Assembly (NCBI RefSeq): GCF_001563265.1
Contig: NZ_CP005083.1
Location: forward strand, 2,483,001-2,547,000
Source: Sphingobium sp. TKS
GTDB taxonomy: Bacteria; Pseudomonadota; Alphaproteobacteria; Sphingomonadales; Sphingomonadaceae
Length of the DNA stretch: 64,000 nucleotides
Reading direction: 5' to 3'
Position numbers and translations under genes: made by a program. The notes beneath the pieces were generated by a model. That model searched no databases, was not told the origin of the DNA, and saw only the letters and a program-made list of their open reading frames with translations. Shown piece by piece: positions 37,241 through 45,392 of this stretch (within the stretch, counting starts at the first letter, position 1; the number at the start of each line of letters is the position of its first letter).

Positions 37241-37908
37241 ATTTCCAGTATCGTTTCAAACTGCCCGTACCGGTCGAACGAGCATGGCCCATCCTCCTTG
37301 ATGTTCGTCGCGTGGCATCCTGCATGCCCGGGGCAGGCATCGAATCCGGCGAAGGGGACGATTATGTCGGCCGCATGAAAGTGAAGGTCGGCCCGATCGA
37401 GATGGCCTATAGTGGAGATCTCCATTTCGTAGAGCGGGACGGAGCCGCGCATCGCATGAAAGTGGAAGGCGTGGGCCGCGAGGTGCGTGGCGGCGGCGGC
37501 GCCAAGGCGGTTGTGACGATGCAGGCCTCGTCTGTTCCGGGCGGCTGCGACATCGCAATCGACAGCGAATATGAACTCAGCGGTCGCGCCGCGCAATTCG
37601 GCACGGGTATGATAGATGAGATCGGCGCCAAGTTGATGCAGGAATTTGCCCGGCGTCTTGAGAAACTGATCCTAGGCAGTGGTTCGCAGGAGTCCGTCCC
37701 GGCAGGAGCTACCTCAAAGCCACCATCAATGCCGCAACCTGCGATGGCCACTGCATCATCGGCTCGACAGGACTGGCCGGAAGAGGAGAATGAAGCGCTC
37801 GACCTCGTCGGCTTAGCCTGGGCACCGGTGCTTCGGCGTAGCCTGCCGATCATTCATCTGCTGATCTCCGCGGCGACGCTGATCTATTTGATCGTTCGCC
37901 TGCAATGA
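37237..37908 (+). CDS. CoxG-type SRPBCC protein (carbon monoxide dehydrogenase subunit G family)
   Basis: The 223-residue protein has an N-terminal CoxG/SRPBCC domain (VERAWPILLDVRRVASCMPG), a low-complexity linker and a C-terminal hydrophobic helix (about 200-220) likely to anchor it to the membrane. Such proteins accompany Mo-hydroxylases and are thought to help membrane recruitment or maturation. The GTG start overlaps the large-subunit stop and follows AAGGAGGAA. Confidence 0.85.
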   Translation: MNFQYRFKLPVPVERAWPILLDVRRVASCMPGAGIESGEGDDYVGRMKVKVGPIEMAYSGDLHFVERDGAAHRMKVEGVGREVRGGGGAKAVVTMQASSVPGGCDIAIDSEYELSGRAAQFGTGMIDEIGAKLMQEFARRLEKLILGSGSQESVPAGATSKPPSMPQPAMATASSARQDWPEEENEALDLVGLAWAPVLRRSLPIIHLLISAATLIYLIVRLQ

Positions 37909-37935
37909 CCCGCAGCGATTGAACGAGCGTTTGCC

Positions 37936-38946
37936 ATGAAAGGTGCCTCGGCCCTCTTCCGGTTTCTGAACGATGCCGCAGCCCGCGGCGAACGCACCGC
38001 GCTGGTGACGATCACCGGCGTTGTTGGCCAATCCTCGCGTGCGCCAGGAACACACATGGCCGTCGCCGAAAGCGGGACCTATCACGGCTCTCTTTCGGGC
38101 GGCTGTGTGGAGGCAGCCGTCGTTGGCGAGGCGCTCCGCATCATGAAGTCGTGCATTCCGGAATGTGTGCGTTTCGGTGCAGGTTCGCCCTATATCGACA
38201 TTCGGCTCCCCTGCGGCGGCGGACTGGACTTGCTGATCATTCCCGATCCGGCCCAGGAGAGCATAAAGGCGGCGCAGCGGATGCTGGACGGCCGCGTCGC
38301 GGTCGCGCTTGTTGTCGGGCGTGACGGCGGCCTTGCTACGGAAGAGATTCATGCCTCCACAATCGGTTGGCGTGGGAATGCCTTTGTTGCACATCATCAT
38401 CCCGACCTCCGTCTGGTCATCGTTGGACACGGCACAGAGACCGAAGTCCTGGCTCAGCTCGCTTACCCTTATGGCGCGCAGGTCACCGTCATCAGTCCCG
38501 ACGCGGACCTCCTCGCCAGGGTGGCGGAATGGGGCGTGCCGGGCTTCTTGCTCAAGACACCGGCGCGGTCGGATCATTTGCGGATAGACGGTTATACGGC
38601 TGTGGTGATGCTGTTCCACGATCATGACTGGGAACCGGATCTGATCATGCAGGCATTAGAACAGGACGCATTGTTCATAGGCGCCATGGGAAGCCGAACA
38701 ACGCATGCGCGGCGCCTGGCGGAACTGCGGTCACGCGGTGTCGAAGACGTAGCGTTGAAGCGTCTGGTCGGGCCGATCGGCCTGATCCCGGCAACACGTG
38801 ACCCTGAAACGCTGGCGCTTTCGATCCTCAGCCAGATTGCGGCGCTGTATCAGTCGCTGATCCTTGCACGCAGACTCCAGCCTGCGAGCAGGTCGACCGA
38901 CATGGAAAATAATCCGCTCAGGAGGGTGGCAGTTCGTTCGGCGTGA
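37936..38946 (+). CDS. XdhC/CoxI-family Mo-hydroxylase maturation protein
   Basis: The 336-residue protein has an N-terminal XdhC_CoxI domain (SSRAPGTHMAV, LSGGCVEAAVVGEA, CGGGLDLLI) and a C-terminal Rossmann-like domain (VIVGHGTETEVLAQLAYPYGAQVTVI, FIGAMGSRTTHARRL). XdhC proteins bind molybdenum cofactor and insert its sulfurated form into xanthine-dehydrogenase-type enzymes. It is the last gene of the Mo-hydroxylase unit, and its 3' end overlaps the convergent regulator gene by 29 bases. Confidence 0.9.
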   Translation: MKGASALFRFLNDAAARGERTALVTITGVVGQSSRAPGTHMAVAESGTYHGSLSGGCVEAAVVGEALRIMKSCIPECVRFGAGSPYIDIRLPCGGGLDLLIIPDPAQESIKAAQRMLDGRVAVALVVGRDGGLATEEIHASTIGWRGNAFVAHHHPDLRLVIVGHGTETEVLAQLAYPYGAQVTVISPDADLLARVAEWGVPGFLLKTPARSDHLRIDGYTAVVMLFHDHDWEPDLIMQALEQDALFIGAMGSRTTHARRLAELRSRGVEDVALKRLVGPIGLIPATRDPETLALSILSQIAALYQSLILARRLQPASRSTDMENNPLRRVAVRSA

Positions 38947-39466
38947 TGGTTGCGCTGTCACGAGCAGCCTCTTCATAAACTCCCGTCAGTATCGAGAGAA
39001 AATTGGTGAGCATTTCCAGCTTTTCTGGCACATCCTGAATCTGCATCAGGCGATTCATTAAGATCTGCGCCTTAATACCGTGGTATTCGTCGGTAACTTT
39101 TTCGCCCTTTTCAGTGACCGCATAGGCGAATTGATTTCCTTTTCCTTCACGGATTTTTTGGACCAGGCCAGCCGATTCAAGTTTCCGAAGACAATATTGT
39201 ATATTCGGAAGATCATCCCGGTTCATAAGTCGAGCAATGGTAGCGCCATTCTTCGGCCGATCCTGCATGCGAATTATGTGCAGAATTATATGTTCCGACA
39301 TCTTCAGGTCACTTGTGAAGATGACTGAACCCGTTTCAGCGACAAACCGGGCAAACGATTCTGAGAAGCGCAGCACCGACCATTCGAAACCGGTAACGCG
39401 ATATTCGAAATCTGATTTCGCCAAGTGCCAGCCTCGATAATATTTTGGTTCCATGACGCTGTTCAT
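38918..39466 (-). CDS. MarR-like winged-helix transcriptional regulator
   Basis: The 182-residue protein has a winged-helix core: MSEHIILHIIRMQDRPKN, then IARLMNRDDLPNIQYCLRKLESAGLVQKI as the recognition helix and wing, and a C-terminal dimerisation helix. It resembles the predicted MarR-type HTH group found in aromatic-degradation clusters. It is divergent from oxoO and convergent with xdhC, so it is the best candidate regulator of the catabolic operon. Effector unknown. Confidence 0.82.
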   Translation of the reverse strand: MNSVMEPKYYRGWHLAKSDFEYRVTGFEWSVLRFSESFARFVAETGSVIFTSDLKMSEHIILHIIRMQDRPKNGATIARLMNRDDLPNIQYCLRKLESAGLVQKIREGKGNQFAYAVTEKGEKVTDEYHGIKAQILMNRLMQIQDVPEKLEMLTNFLSILTGVYEEAARDSATITPNELPPS

Positions 39467-39679
39467 CTCGATTTTTCAGGACCTTCTATGAAAATCGCAT
39501 GGCGCGCGGCCTACCGCAACGGGACAATCCCTTCAAGTTGCGAATCCTTTTTATCCATGCTCGATTGAAAATCTATTGACTTTCTCTTGATAAACTGGCT
39601 TCTCGCCTTCGAGTGCAGCCATGTCCCTTAGCGCGATGCGGGGGGGGGCGGCCGGGCATCAAAAATGGCGGAGAGACTA
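39467..39679 (+). promoter_or_regulatory. Divergent regulator/oxoO control region with repeated motif and G9 tract
   Basis: The 213-base gap between the MarR-like gene and oxoO holds ATCTATTGACT at 39571-39581, identical to the motif upstream of the TonB receptor. A run of nine G (39640-39648) lies 31 bases before the ATG. GGAGAG at 39670-39675 is the ribosome-binding site. No clear -10 element or operator palindrome could be fixed. Confidence 0.45.
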
Positions 39680-41026
39680 ATGAGCGAGAGCGATACTTCG
39701 ATCGTGCGACGGCGCCAGGTCCGTGGAGGCGACGACGCTGGCGCGGCCCGGGTGAACGATACCGGTCTTCAAAGCCAGTATCAGCCATACAAGGACGCAG
39801 CCTGGGGTTTTATCAATCACTGGTATCCCGCGCTGTTCAGCGAGGAACTTCCTGAGGAAGCTGTCGAAGGAATTCAGATTTGTGGAATCCCCATCGTGCT
39901 GCGCCGGGTGGAGGGCAAGATCTATGCATTGAAGGATCAGTGCGTTCACCGGGGAGTCCGTCTGTCCGCCAAGCCGACCTGCTTTACCAAGGATTCGATC
40001 AGCTGTTGGTATCATGGCTTCACCTTCGATCTTGAAAACGGCAAGCTTTCGACGATCGTCGCCAATCCCGACGATCCGCTGATCGGCACGACGGGATTAA
40101 CCACCTATCCGGTGGAAGAGGTGGCGGGCATGATCTTCGTGTTCGTACGCGAGGATGACTTTGCGCTCGAAGACGTGCCGCCGCTGGCCGAAGATTTACC
40201 CTATCGGTTCCCGCAGAACAGCGAGCGTTTTCCGCACCCGCTCTGGCCTGCGGCGCCCAGCATTCTGGATGAGGGTGCGGTGACCAAGGGGATGCATCGC
40301 ACTGGCTTTGGCGACTGGCGCATCGCGTGCGAAAACGGCTTCGATAACGCACATATCCTTGTCCACAAGGATAACAGCATCGTCCATGCGCTGAACTGGA
40401 CGCTGCCGCTCGGCATTTTGCCGACCTCCGAAGACTGCATTGAGGTGGTCGAGGACGAGGGGCAGCCCAAGGGCATGATGCAGTGGCTGTTCACCGACAA
40501 GTGGGCGCCGGTTCTCGAGAACGAGCGGCTCGGCCTCAAGATCGAAGGGATGAACGGACGTTTCTATCGAACCTCGGTTGTGCTGCCCGGCGTTCTGATG
40601 GTCGAAAACTGGCCGGAAGAACATGTCGTCCAGTATGAATGGTATGTTCCGATCACCCACGACACCCATGAATACTGGGAGGTCCTGGTGAAGATATGTC
40701 CCGCCGAGGAAGACCGGAAGGCTTACGACTATCGCTACAAGACATTCTACAAGCCGCTGGCGCTGAATGGCTTCAATGACTGCGATATCTACGCTCGTGA
40801 GGCGATGCAGGACTTCTATGCCGATGGTAGCGGCTGGGATGACGAACAACTCGTCTCCACCGATGTTTCACCGATCACCTGGCGCAAGCTCGCCTCGCGC
40901 TGGAACCGTGGCATCGCCAAGCCGCCGCGCGGTGTGGAGGGCAAAATTCCGACCACGAGCCTTCGCATGCGCCGCACAGCCGAGGGCGTGCCTCCCGGTT
41001 ACAAAGTCCAGAAGATCGAGGACTGA
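39680..41026 (+). CDS. oxoO: Rieske oxygenase, 2-oxo-1,2-dihydroquinoline 8-monooxygenase type
   Basis: The 448-residue protein has a Rieske cluster (CVH at 88-90 and CWYH at 109-112) and a mononuclear iron site with His225 and His229 in ENGFDNAHILVH and an Asp in FNDCDIYAREAM (about 367-369). Distinctive text (QSQYQPYKDAAWGFINHWYP, HRTGFGDWRIACENGFDN, ITWRKLASRWNRGIAKP) and the length match what I recall of P. putida 86 OxoO (446 residues) far better than the shorter carbazole dioxygenases. It would hydroxylate 2-quinolone at C8. An upstream in-frame ATG at 39665 overlaps the ribosome-binding site and is not used. Confidence 0.88.
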   Translation: MSESDTSIVRRRQVRGGDDAGAARVNDTGLQSQYQPYKDAAWGFINHWYPALFSEELPEEAVEGIQICGIPIVLRRVEGKIYALKDQCVHRGVRLSAKPTCFTKDSISCWYHGFTFDLENGKLSTIVANPDDPLIGTTGLTTYPVEEVAGMIFVFVREDDFALEDVPPLAEDLPYRFPQNSERFPHPLWPAAPSILDEGAVTKGMHRTGFGDWRIACENGFDNAHILVHKDNSIVHALNWTLPLGILPTSEDCIEVVEDEGQPKGMMQWLFTDKWAPVLENERLGLKIEGMNGRFYRTSVVLPGVLMVENWPEEHVVQYEWYVPITHDTHEYWEVLVKICPAEEDRKAYDYRYKTFYKPLALNGFNDCDIYAREAMQDFYADGSGWDDEQLVSTDVSPITWRKLASRWNRGIAKPPRGVEGKIPTTSLRMRRTAEGVPPGYKVQKIED

Positions 41027-41029
41027 TCG

Positions 41030-42067
41030 GTGGCCGGCTCTGCCGACGTGCTCCTGGCTTTCGCTGACGGTGTCGAGCGCACCGTCAGTGTAAAGCCGGG
41101 TGAGAGCATACTGGATGCAGGCATCGCTGCCGATCTGCCGCTGCTCTACCAGTGCCGGTCGGGAAGCTGCTCCAGTTGCGTTGCCCGGTTGATCGCCGGG
41201 GAAACGCGGCAAGCGGGTGGACACACCACGTTGCTCCGCAGCGAATACGAAGCTGGAATGCGGCTGCTGTGCCAGACGCAGGCGATCGGCTCTTGCCGGT
41301 TCGAACTCGGCTATGACAGCGAGGCAGGCGCGGTCCGGGCGACCAAGGCGAAGGCTTTCGTCAACGAGGTCGAGCGCATTGCCTCCAATGTCGTGCGGCT
41401 GCGGCTGGAACTGGCGGACGGCTTCTGGGTGGATTTCCGTCCGGGGCAGTTCTTCCAGATTTCAGTTCCCGGCGCCGAGGCTGTGCGCAGCTATTCGCCC
41501 GCCAGCACCCCGAAGGATCTGCCGCATCTGGATTTCCTCATCCGGCTCCTGCCGGGCGGCGTTATGTCGCAATGGCTGACTGACGAAGCCAAACCGGACG
41601 ATGTGCTGGATATCGAAGGTGCGTTCGGCGCCTTCTTTCTGCGCGACAAGGTACGTGCGCCGCATATCCTGGTAGCTGGCGGTACTGGTCTTGCGCCGAT
41701 GCTCTCCATTCTTGACGGACTGCGAGCCCAGTCCGGTCCGAAACCCAGGACCGTCTTGAGCTTCGGTTGCACCGATCCCGATGCGTTGTTCGGTCTCGAT
41801 GCAATCCGCTTGCGCGAACAGTGGATGCCGACCCTGCGCTCGCGCATATCCGTCGATCGCGGGGCAACGGGTTCTTTGCTGGCGGGCAATCCGGTGGACG
41901 CGCTGGGGCCGGATGACGTCACCCACCCCGATACGGTCGCTTATCTGTGTGGTCCGCCCCGGATGATCGAGGCCGCCTTCGCCCGGTTGGAGGAGCTGGG
42001 CGTCAACCCGGACAACATCTTTGCCGAACAGTTCGTGCCCAGCGAAGCCGCGGGAGGAAATCCATGA
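41030..42067 (+). CDS. oxoR: Oxygenase reductase: ferredoxin-FAD-NAD(P) fusion (OxoR-like)
   Basis: The 345-residue flavoprotein moves electrons from NADH to the Rieske component. The N-terminal plant-type 2Fe-2S domain has Cys42, 47 and 50 in CRSGSCSSC and Cys81 in LLCQTQ. Next come a flavin domain with RSYSPAS and an NAD domain with GGTGLAPMLSIL and the terminal YLCGPPRMI. The GTG start is 3 bases after the oxoO stop with GAGGA upstream. The architecture equals the one-protein reductase of 2-oxoquinoline 8-monooxygenase. Confidence 0.85.
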   Translation: MAGSADVLLAFADGVERTVSVKPGESILDAGIAADLPLLYQCRSGSCSSCVARLIAGETRQAGGHTTLLRSEYEAGMRLLCQTQAIGSCRFELGYDSEAGAVRATKAKAFVNEVERIASNVVRLRLELADGFWVDFRPGQFFQISVPGAEAVRSYSPASTPKDLPHLDFLIRLLPGGVMSQWLTDEAKPDDVLDIEGAFGAFFLRDKVRAPHILVAGGTGLAPMLSILDGLRAQSGPKPRTVLSFGCTDPDALFGLDAIRLREQWMPTLRSRISVDRGATGSLLAGNPVDALGPDDVTHPDTVAYLCGPPRMIEAAFARLEELGVNPDNIFAEQFVPSEAAGGNP

Positions 42068-43389
42068 AGCCCACAGTGCAGGTGCCTTTCGGCGAACAGC
42101 GTCAGCAATGGCTGGATGCGACGGTCGCACGGCTTGATCCCACGCGGCTCCAGCGGCTGATCTTCGATCTGACGGATATTCATAGCCCGACGGGCGCAAC
42201 CCGCGAAGCCAGCGAGTTCATGGCATCCCGGCTTGGCAAGATCGGCATGAATGCGCGCTACATGCCGATAAACGAGATCACCGGCAATGTGCTTGCCGAA
42301 AAGCGTGGCAGCGGCGGCGGTGCAGCGGTGATGCTTTATTGCCCAATCGATACGCATCTGGAAGGCAATGCGGACGATCAGCCATGGGTCGGTCCGTCCC
42401 ACTTCATTGATCTTCATCCGCAGGCGAAGATTCTGGGGGACTGGGTCTATGGTTTGGGAGCATCCAATCCCAAGGGGATGATCGCCACGCTGACCGAGGT
42501 GGCGACCGCGCTGATCGAGGCGGAAGTGCCGCTTACCGGCGATCTGCTGTTCGGCCTTGCCGATGGCGGCATGCCGGTGGACATTGCCGCGCGCGATCAT
42601 GCGGGCATGTCCAATGGCCTGCATCACCTGCTGGCGCGCGGCGCGGCGGCGGATTTCGCCATTATCATGAAGCCGTGGAACTTCGTCTATCACGAAGAGC
42701 CGGGCATCGGCTGGTTCCGCCTGCGTGTTCTGGGCAGCTATGGTTACGCCGGAGTACCGCGCGGAACGCCGGGCTTTCGCAGTTCCATCATTCCGGCGGC
42801 CACAGTCATTCCTGAACTGGAACAATGGCTGATCGACTATGCCGATCGCAATGAGTCGGGCGTCATCAAGCCGCACGGCTGGATAGCGGGCATCCGTTCC
42901 GGCTCTGACGAGCGGCCCTCGTTCCCTTCGGCGGTGACCGAGCTGTTCTTCGACTTGCGGATCAACCCGCGCACCAGTCCGGCGGAAGTGAAGGCGCAGT
43001 TTGCGGCTTTCGTGCGCGATCTTTCGGCGCGTTTTCCCGATCTGGAGCTGGAATGGGACATGTATGGTTCCGTGCCTGGCGGCACGACCGATCCCGATAA
43101 TTGGATTATCCAGTCTGCCCGGCGTGGCTGGGAGACGGAGGAGGGGCGTCCGCATCCCGTGCCCGATCCGCTGGGCGGGCAGACCGATGGCGCCGCGCTG
43201 CGCCGATATGGGGTACCCACTGCACGGATCGGCTGGCCTTGGCCAGCGAGTGGATCGCCCGAACCGGTGGCGGAAGGACTGGGTGGCATGGGCGCGACTT
43301 ACGTGCCCGATCTGATGCCCTGCGCGCGCAAGATTGCCTACGCACTGATCGACACATTGACCCGCCCGCGCAGCGAACTGGGCCTTTGA
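42064..43389 (+). CDS. M20-family hydrolase homologue with altered metal-ligand motifs
   Basis: The 441-residue protein shows the overall M20/ArgE-DapE fold order. The usual H-x-D is PID (94-96), the bridging Asp position is Asn135 in GLGASNPKG, and the catalytic Glu-Glu position is Asp167-Gly168 in GLADGGMP. Three of the conserved di-zinc positions are therefore changed. It overlaps oxoR by 4 bases and is the second enzyme after the oxygenase, so a part in opening the N-heterocycle or releasing nitrogen is plausible but unproven. Confidence 0.78.
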   Translation: MKPTVQVPFGEQRQQWLDATVARLDPTRLQRLIFDLTDIHSPTGATREASEFMASRLGKIGMNARYMPINEITGNVLAEKRGSGGGAAVMLYCPIDTHLEGNADDQPWVGPSHFIDLHPQAKILGDWVYGLGASNPKGMIATLTEVATALIEAEVPLTGDLLFGLADGGMPVDIAARDHAGMSNGLHHLLARGAAADFAIIMKPWNFVYHEEPGIGWFRLRVLGSYGYAGVPRGTPGFRSSIIPAATVIPELEQWLIDYADRNESGVIKPHGWIAGIRSGSDERPSFPSAVTELFFDLRINPRTSPAEVKAQFAAFVRDLSARFPDLELEWDMYGSVPGGTTDPDNWIIQSARRGWETEEGRPHPVPDPLGGQTDGAALRRYGVPTARIGWPWPASGSPEPVAEGLGGMGATYVPDLMPCARKIAYALIDTLTRPRSELGL

Positions 43390-43420
43390 AAACACGAACC
43401 GACGACGAGGAGAGAAGCAA

Positions 43421-44524
43421 ATGGCCAAGATGAACGCGGCGCGTGTCCACGCGCCCGGCGGGTCCTTTCTGGTAGATGAAATCGATCGCCCTGCGCCCCG
43501 CGCGCTCGACGTTGTGGTCGCGGTCAAGGCGGCTGGCGTTGTTCCCAATCTGCGCAACGTGATGAGCAATTATGGTGACCGGGCCTATCTCACGGTGCCG
43601 CCGCTTCCGGCTATTTATGGGCTGGATGCCGCAGGCGTAGTTGAGGAAGTGGGAGAGATGGTGACGGGCATCGCGCCCGGTGATCGGGTTTATATCAATC
43701 CCGGCCGCTCATGCGGATCGTGCCACGCCTGCCGTTCGCTCGATGCGATCAATTGTACGGCCTATACCTTTCAAGGCTATTTCGGCTTTGGTCCGGCATC
43801 AACGGAAGTCTATCGCAATTATCCCTATGGCGGTTTCAGCCAGTATGCGACCGCGCCTGCCAACGGACTGGTGAAACTGCCCGAAGCGGTGAGCTTTGAG
43901 CAGGCGGCGCGATTCGGATACCTCGGCACCGCCTATTCGGGCCTTGTCAAAGCCGGGGTTGGACCGGGGCGGACGGTGCTTATCAACGGGGCGAGCGGCA
44001 CGCTGGGCCTTGGCGCTGTCTTGCTGGCGCTGGCCATGGGCGCGACGCGGGTTCTGGGCGTGGGGCGGAATAAGGAACTGCTGGGGCGGGTGCGGGCGAT
44101 CGATCCTTCGCGAATATTTGTGCTGTCATCTGGTGAGGAGCCTGTTGGCGATTGGGCCAAGGGGCTGACCGATGGGCTGGGCGTGGATGCCGTACTCGAT
44201 ACAATGGGGCCGGGTGCGCCCGCGCAAGTGATGATCGATGCCATCGACGCGCTGCGGCGCGGCGGCAAACTGGTCGACGTGGGCGGGATGAACGCGCCGA
44301 TTTCGGTCAACATGCATCAATTGATGTGCGCGCAGATCAGCCTTGTAGGCTCACTCTGGTTCACCGTGGCTGAAGGGCAGGACGTGGCCGCGATGGCTGC
44401 TGCCGGAACGCTGGACCTGTCCGTTTTCGAACATCGTGTTTTCCCGCTCGATCAGGTGAACGAGGCGCTTGCCGTCGCTGAAAAGCGCGCGGGCGGCTTC
44501 GTCAACGTGGTCGTCCAGCCCTGA
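43421..44524 (+). CDS. Medium-chain dehydrogenase/reductase lacking catalytic-zinc ligands
   Basis: The 367-residue MDR-family protein keeps the four structural-zinc cysteines (98, 101, 104, 112) and a Rossmann fold (GASGTLGLGAVLLALAMGA). The catalytic-zinc Cys region reads VVPNLRN (40-46) and the usual GHE reads GLD (67-69). Such members often reduce activated C=C bonds with NAD(P)H instead of oxidising alcohols. In this pathway it could saturate the 3,4-double bond of a coumarin or quinolone intermediate; this is an inference. Confidence 0.82.
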   Translation: MAKMNAARVHAPGGSFLVDEIDRPAPRALDVVVAVKAAGVVPNLRNVMSNYGDRAYLTVPPLPAIYGLDAAGVVEEVGEMVTGIAPGDRVYINPGRSCGSCHACRSLDAINCTAYTFQGYFGFGPASTEVYRNYPYGGFSQYATAPANGLVKLPEAVSFEQAARFGYLGTAYSGLVKAGVGPGRTVLINGASGTLGLGAVLLALAMGATRVLGVGRNKELLGRVRAIDPSRIFVLSSGEEPVGDWAKGLTDGLGVDAVLDTMGPGAPAQVMIDAIDALRRGGKLVDVGGMNAPISVNMHQLMCAQISLVGSLWFTVAEGQDVAAMAAAGTLDLSVFEHRVFPLDQVNEALAVAEKRAGGFVNVVVQP

Positions 44525-44562
44525 TGCACGGCGCTTGAACGCGCAAGGAAAGGAAAATTGAG

Positions 44563-45093
44563 ATGGTAAGACGTGTGGTAACGGCGGAGCGCGATGGACG
44601 TTCCTATGTCATGTCTGATGGACCGGTCAGCAACACGCACAACTTTGCTGCGGTGCCCGGATTCCAGACGACGCTGGCGTGGGAAGCTCCAGCGGTGCCC
44701 AGCCTGCCTTTTGACGGGAAAGATCCTGTTGCGCAGGTGGTTTCCATGCTGCCTTCGCCGCACGGTTCCTCGTTCATCATCGTTCAGTTCCCGCCTGACA
44801 GTGTGATGGCTTCTCCCGATTTCGATCCCGAAGCCGCCGGCGCCGAACAGATGAAGTTCCTGCCCGGTCTTGCCGAGACGTTCGATCCCGATGGTTCGGG
44901 CAAGCACAAGACCATGACGGTCGATTACGACATCATCCTCGAAGGGGAACTGTGGATGGAGCTGGATGATGGCGAGCTTACCCATCTCAAGGCCGGGGAT
45001 GTCGTCATCCAGAACGGCACGCGCCACGCGTGGCGCAATCTTGGCGACAAGCCTGCGCGCATGGCGTCCATCCTGATCGGGGGCGGGCAATAA
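44563..45093 (+). CDS. Cupin-domain protein
   Basis: The 176-residue protein has one conserved beta-barrel cupin in the C-terminal half: MTVDYDIILEGELWMELDDGE (first motif; first 20: MTVDYDIILEGELWMELDDG) and GDVVIQNGTRHAWRN (second motif with the conserved His). The first motif lacks the usual HxH pair, so metal binding may be altered. AAGGAAAGGA precedes the ATG. It lies in the operon between the MDR and SDR genes. Substrate unknown. Confidence 0.8.
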   Translation: MVRRVVTAERDGRSYVMSDGPVSNTHNFAAVPGFQTTLAWEAPAVPSLPFDGKDPVAQVVSMLPSPHGSSFIIVQFPPDSVMASPDFDPEAAGAEQMKFLPGLAETFDPDGSGKHKTMTVDYDIILEGELWMELDDGELTHLKAGDVVIQNGTRHAWRNLGDKPARMASILIGGGQ

Positions 45094-45148
45094 GACCTGC
45101 GGGGCGGTGTTGCCGCCTTCGCATTTTGGCATCGGACAGAACGCTACC

Positions 45149-45364
45149 ATGATTGTCAACGACCTCCATTATGCTGATCTGGCGACTGTGGATATTGGCC
45201 GCGAAGCTTCGGCCATGACGTGTCAGCCGTGTGCGCCAGCGGCGAACGGAGCGCCGCTTGGCTTTCAGCTTGCGGCGGCGCGGGGGCGTAAAGACCTTTT
45301 ATTGCGCGCGGGAATCGCCTTCCAGCGCGAGACGCTCTGGCACCTGAACCGCCCGATTGACTGA
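45149..45364 (+). CDS. Small ORF of unknown function between cupin and SDR genes
   Basis: A 71-residue frame starts at ATG 45149 (MIVNDLHYADLATVD). It has no membrane helix and no domain I recognise. Its end, RETLWHLNRPID, is echoed 25 bases on by KTLWELNEMEL at the SDR start, because the DNA GACGCTCTGG-AC-CTGAAC is present twice. It could be a real small protein or a scar of a tandem duplication. Confidence 0.35.
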   Translation: MIVNDLHYADLATVDIGREASAMTCQPCAPAANGAPLGFQLAAARGRKDLLLRAGIAFQRETLWHLNRPID

Positions 45365-45392
45365 CAGCAAGACGCTCTGGGAACTGAACGAA

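Noticed and set aside
39680-41026. Carbazole 1,9a-dioxygenase oxygenase component (CarAa)
   Set aside because: Related in fold and C-terminal text, but CarAa is about 384 residues and the N-terminal and catalytic stretches match OxoO better; no carBC-type genes are present.
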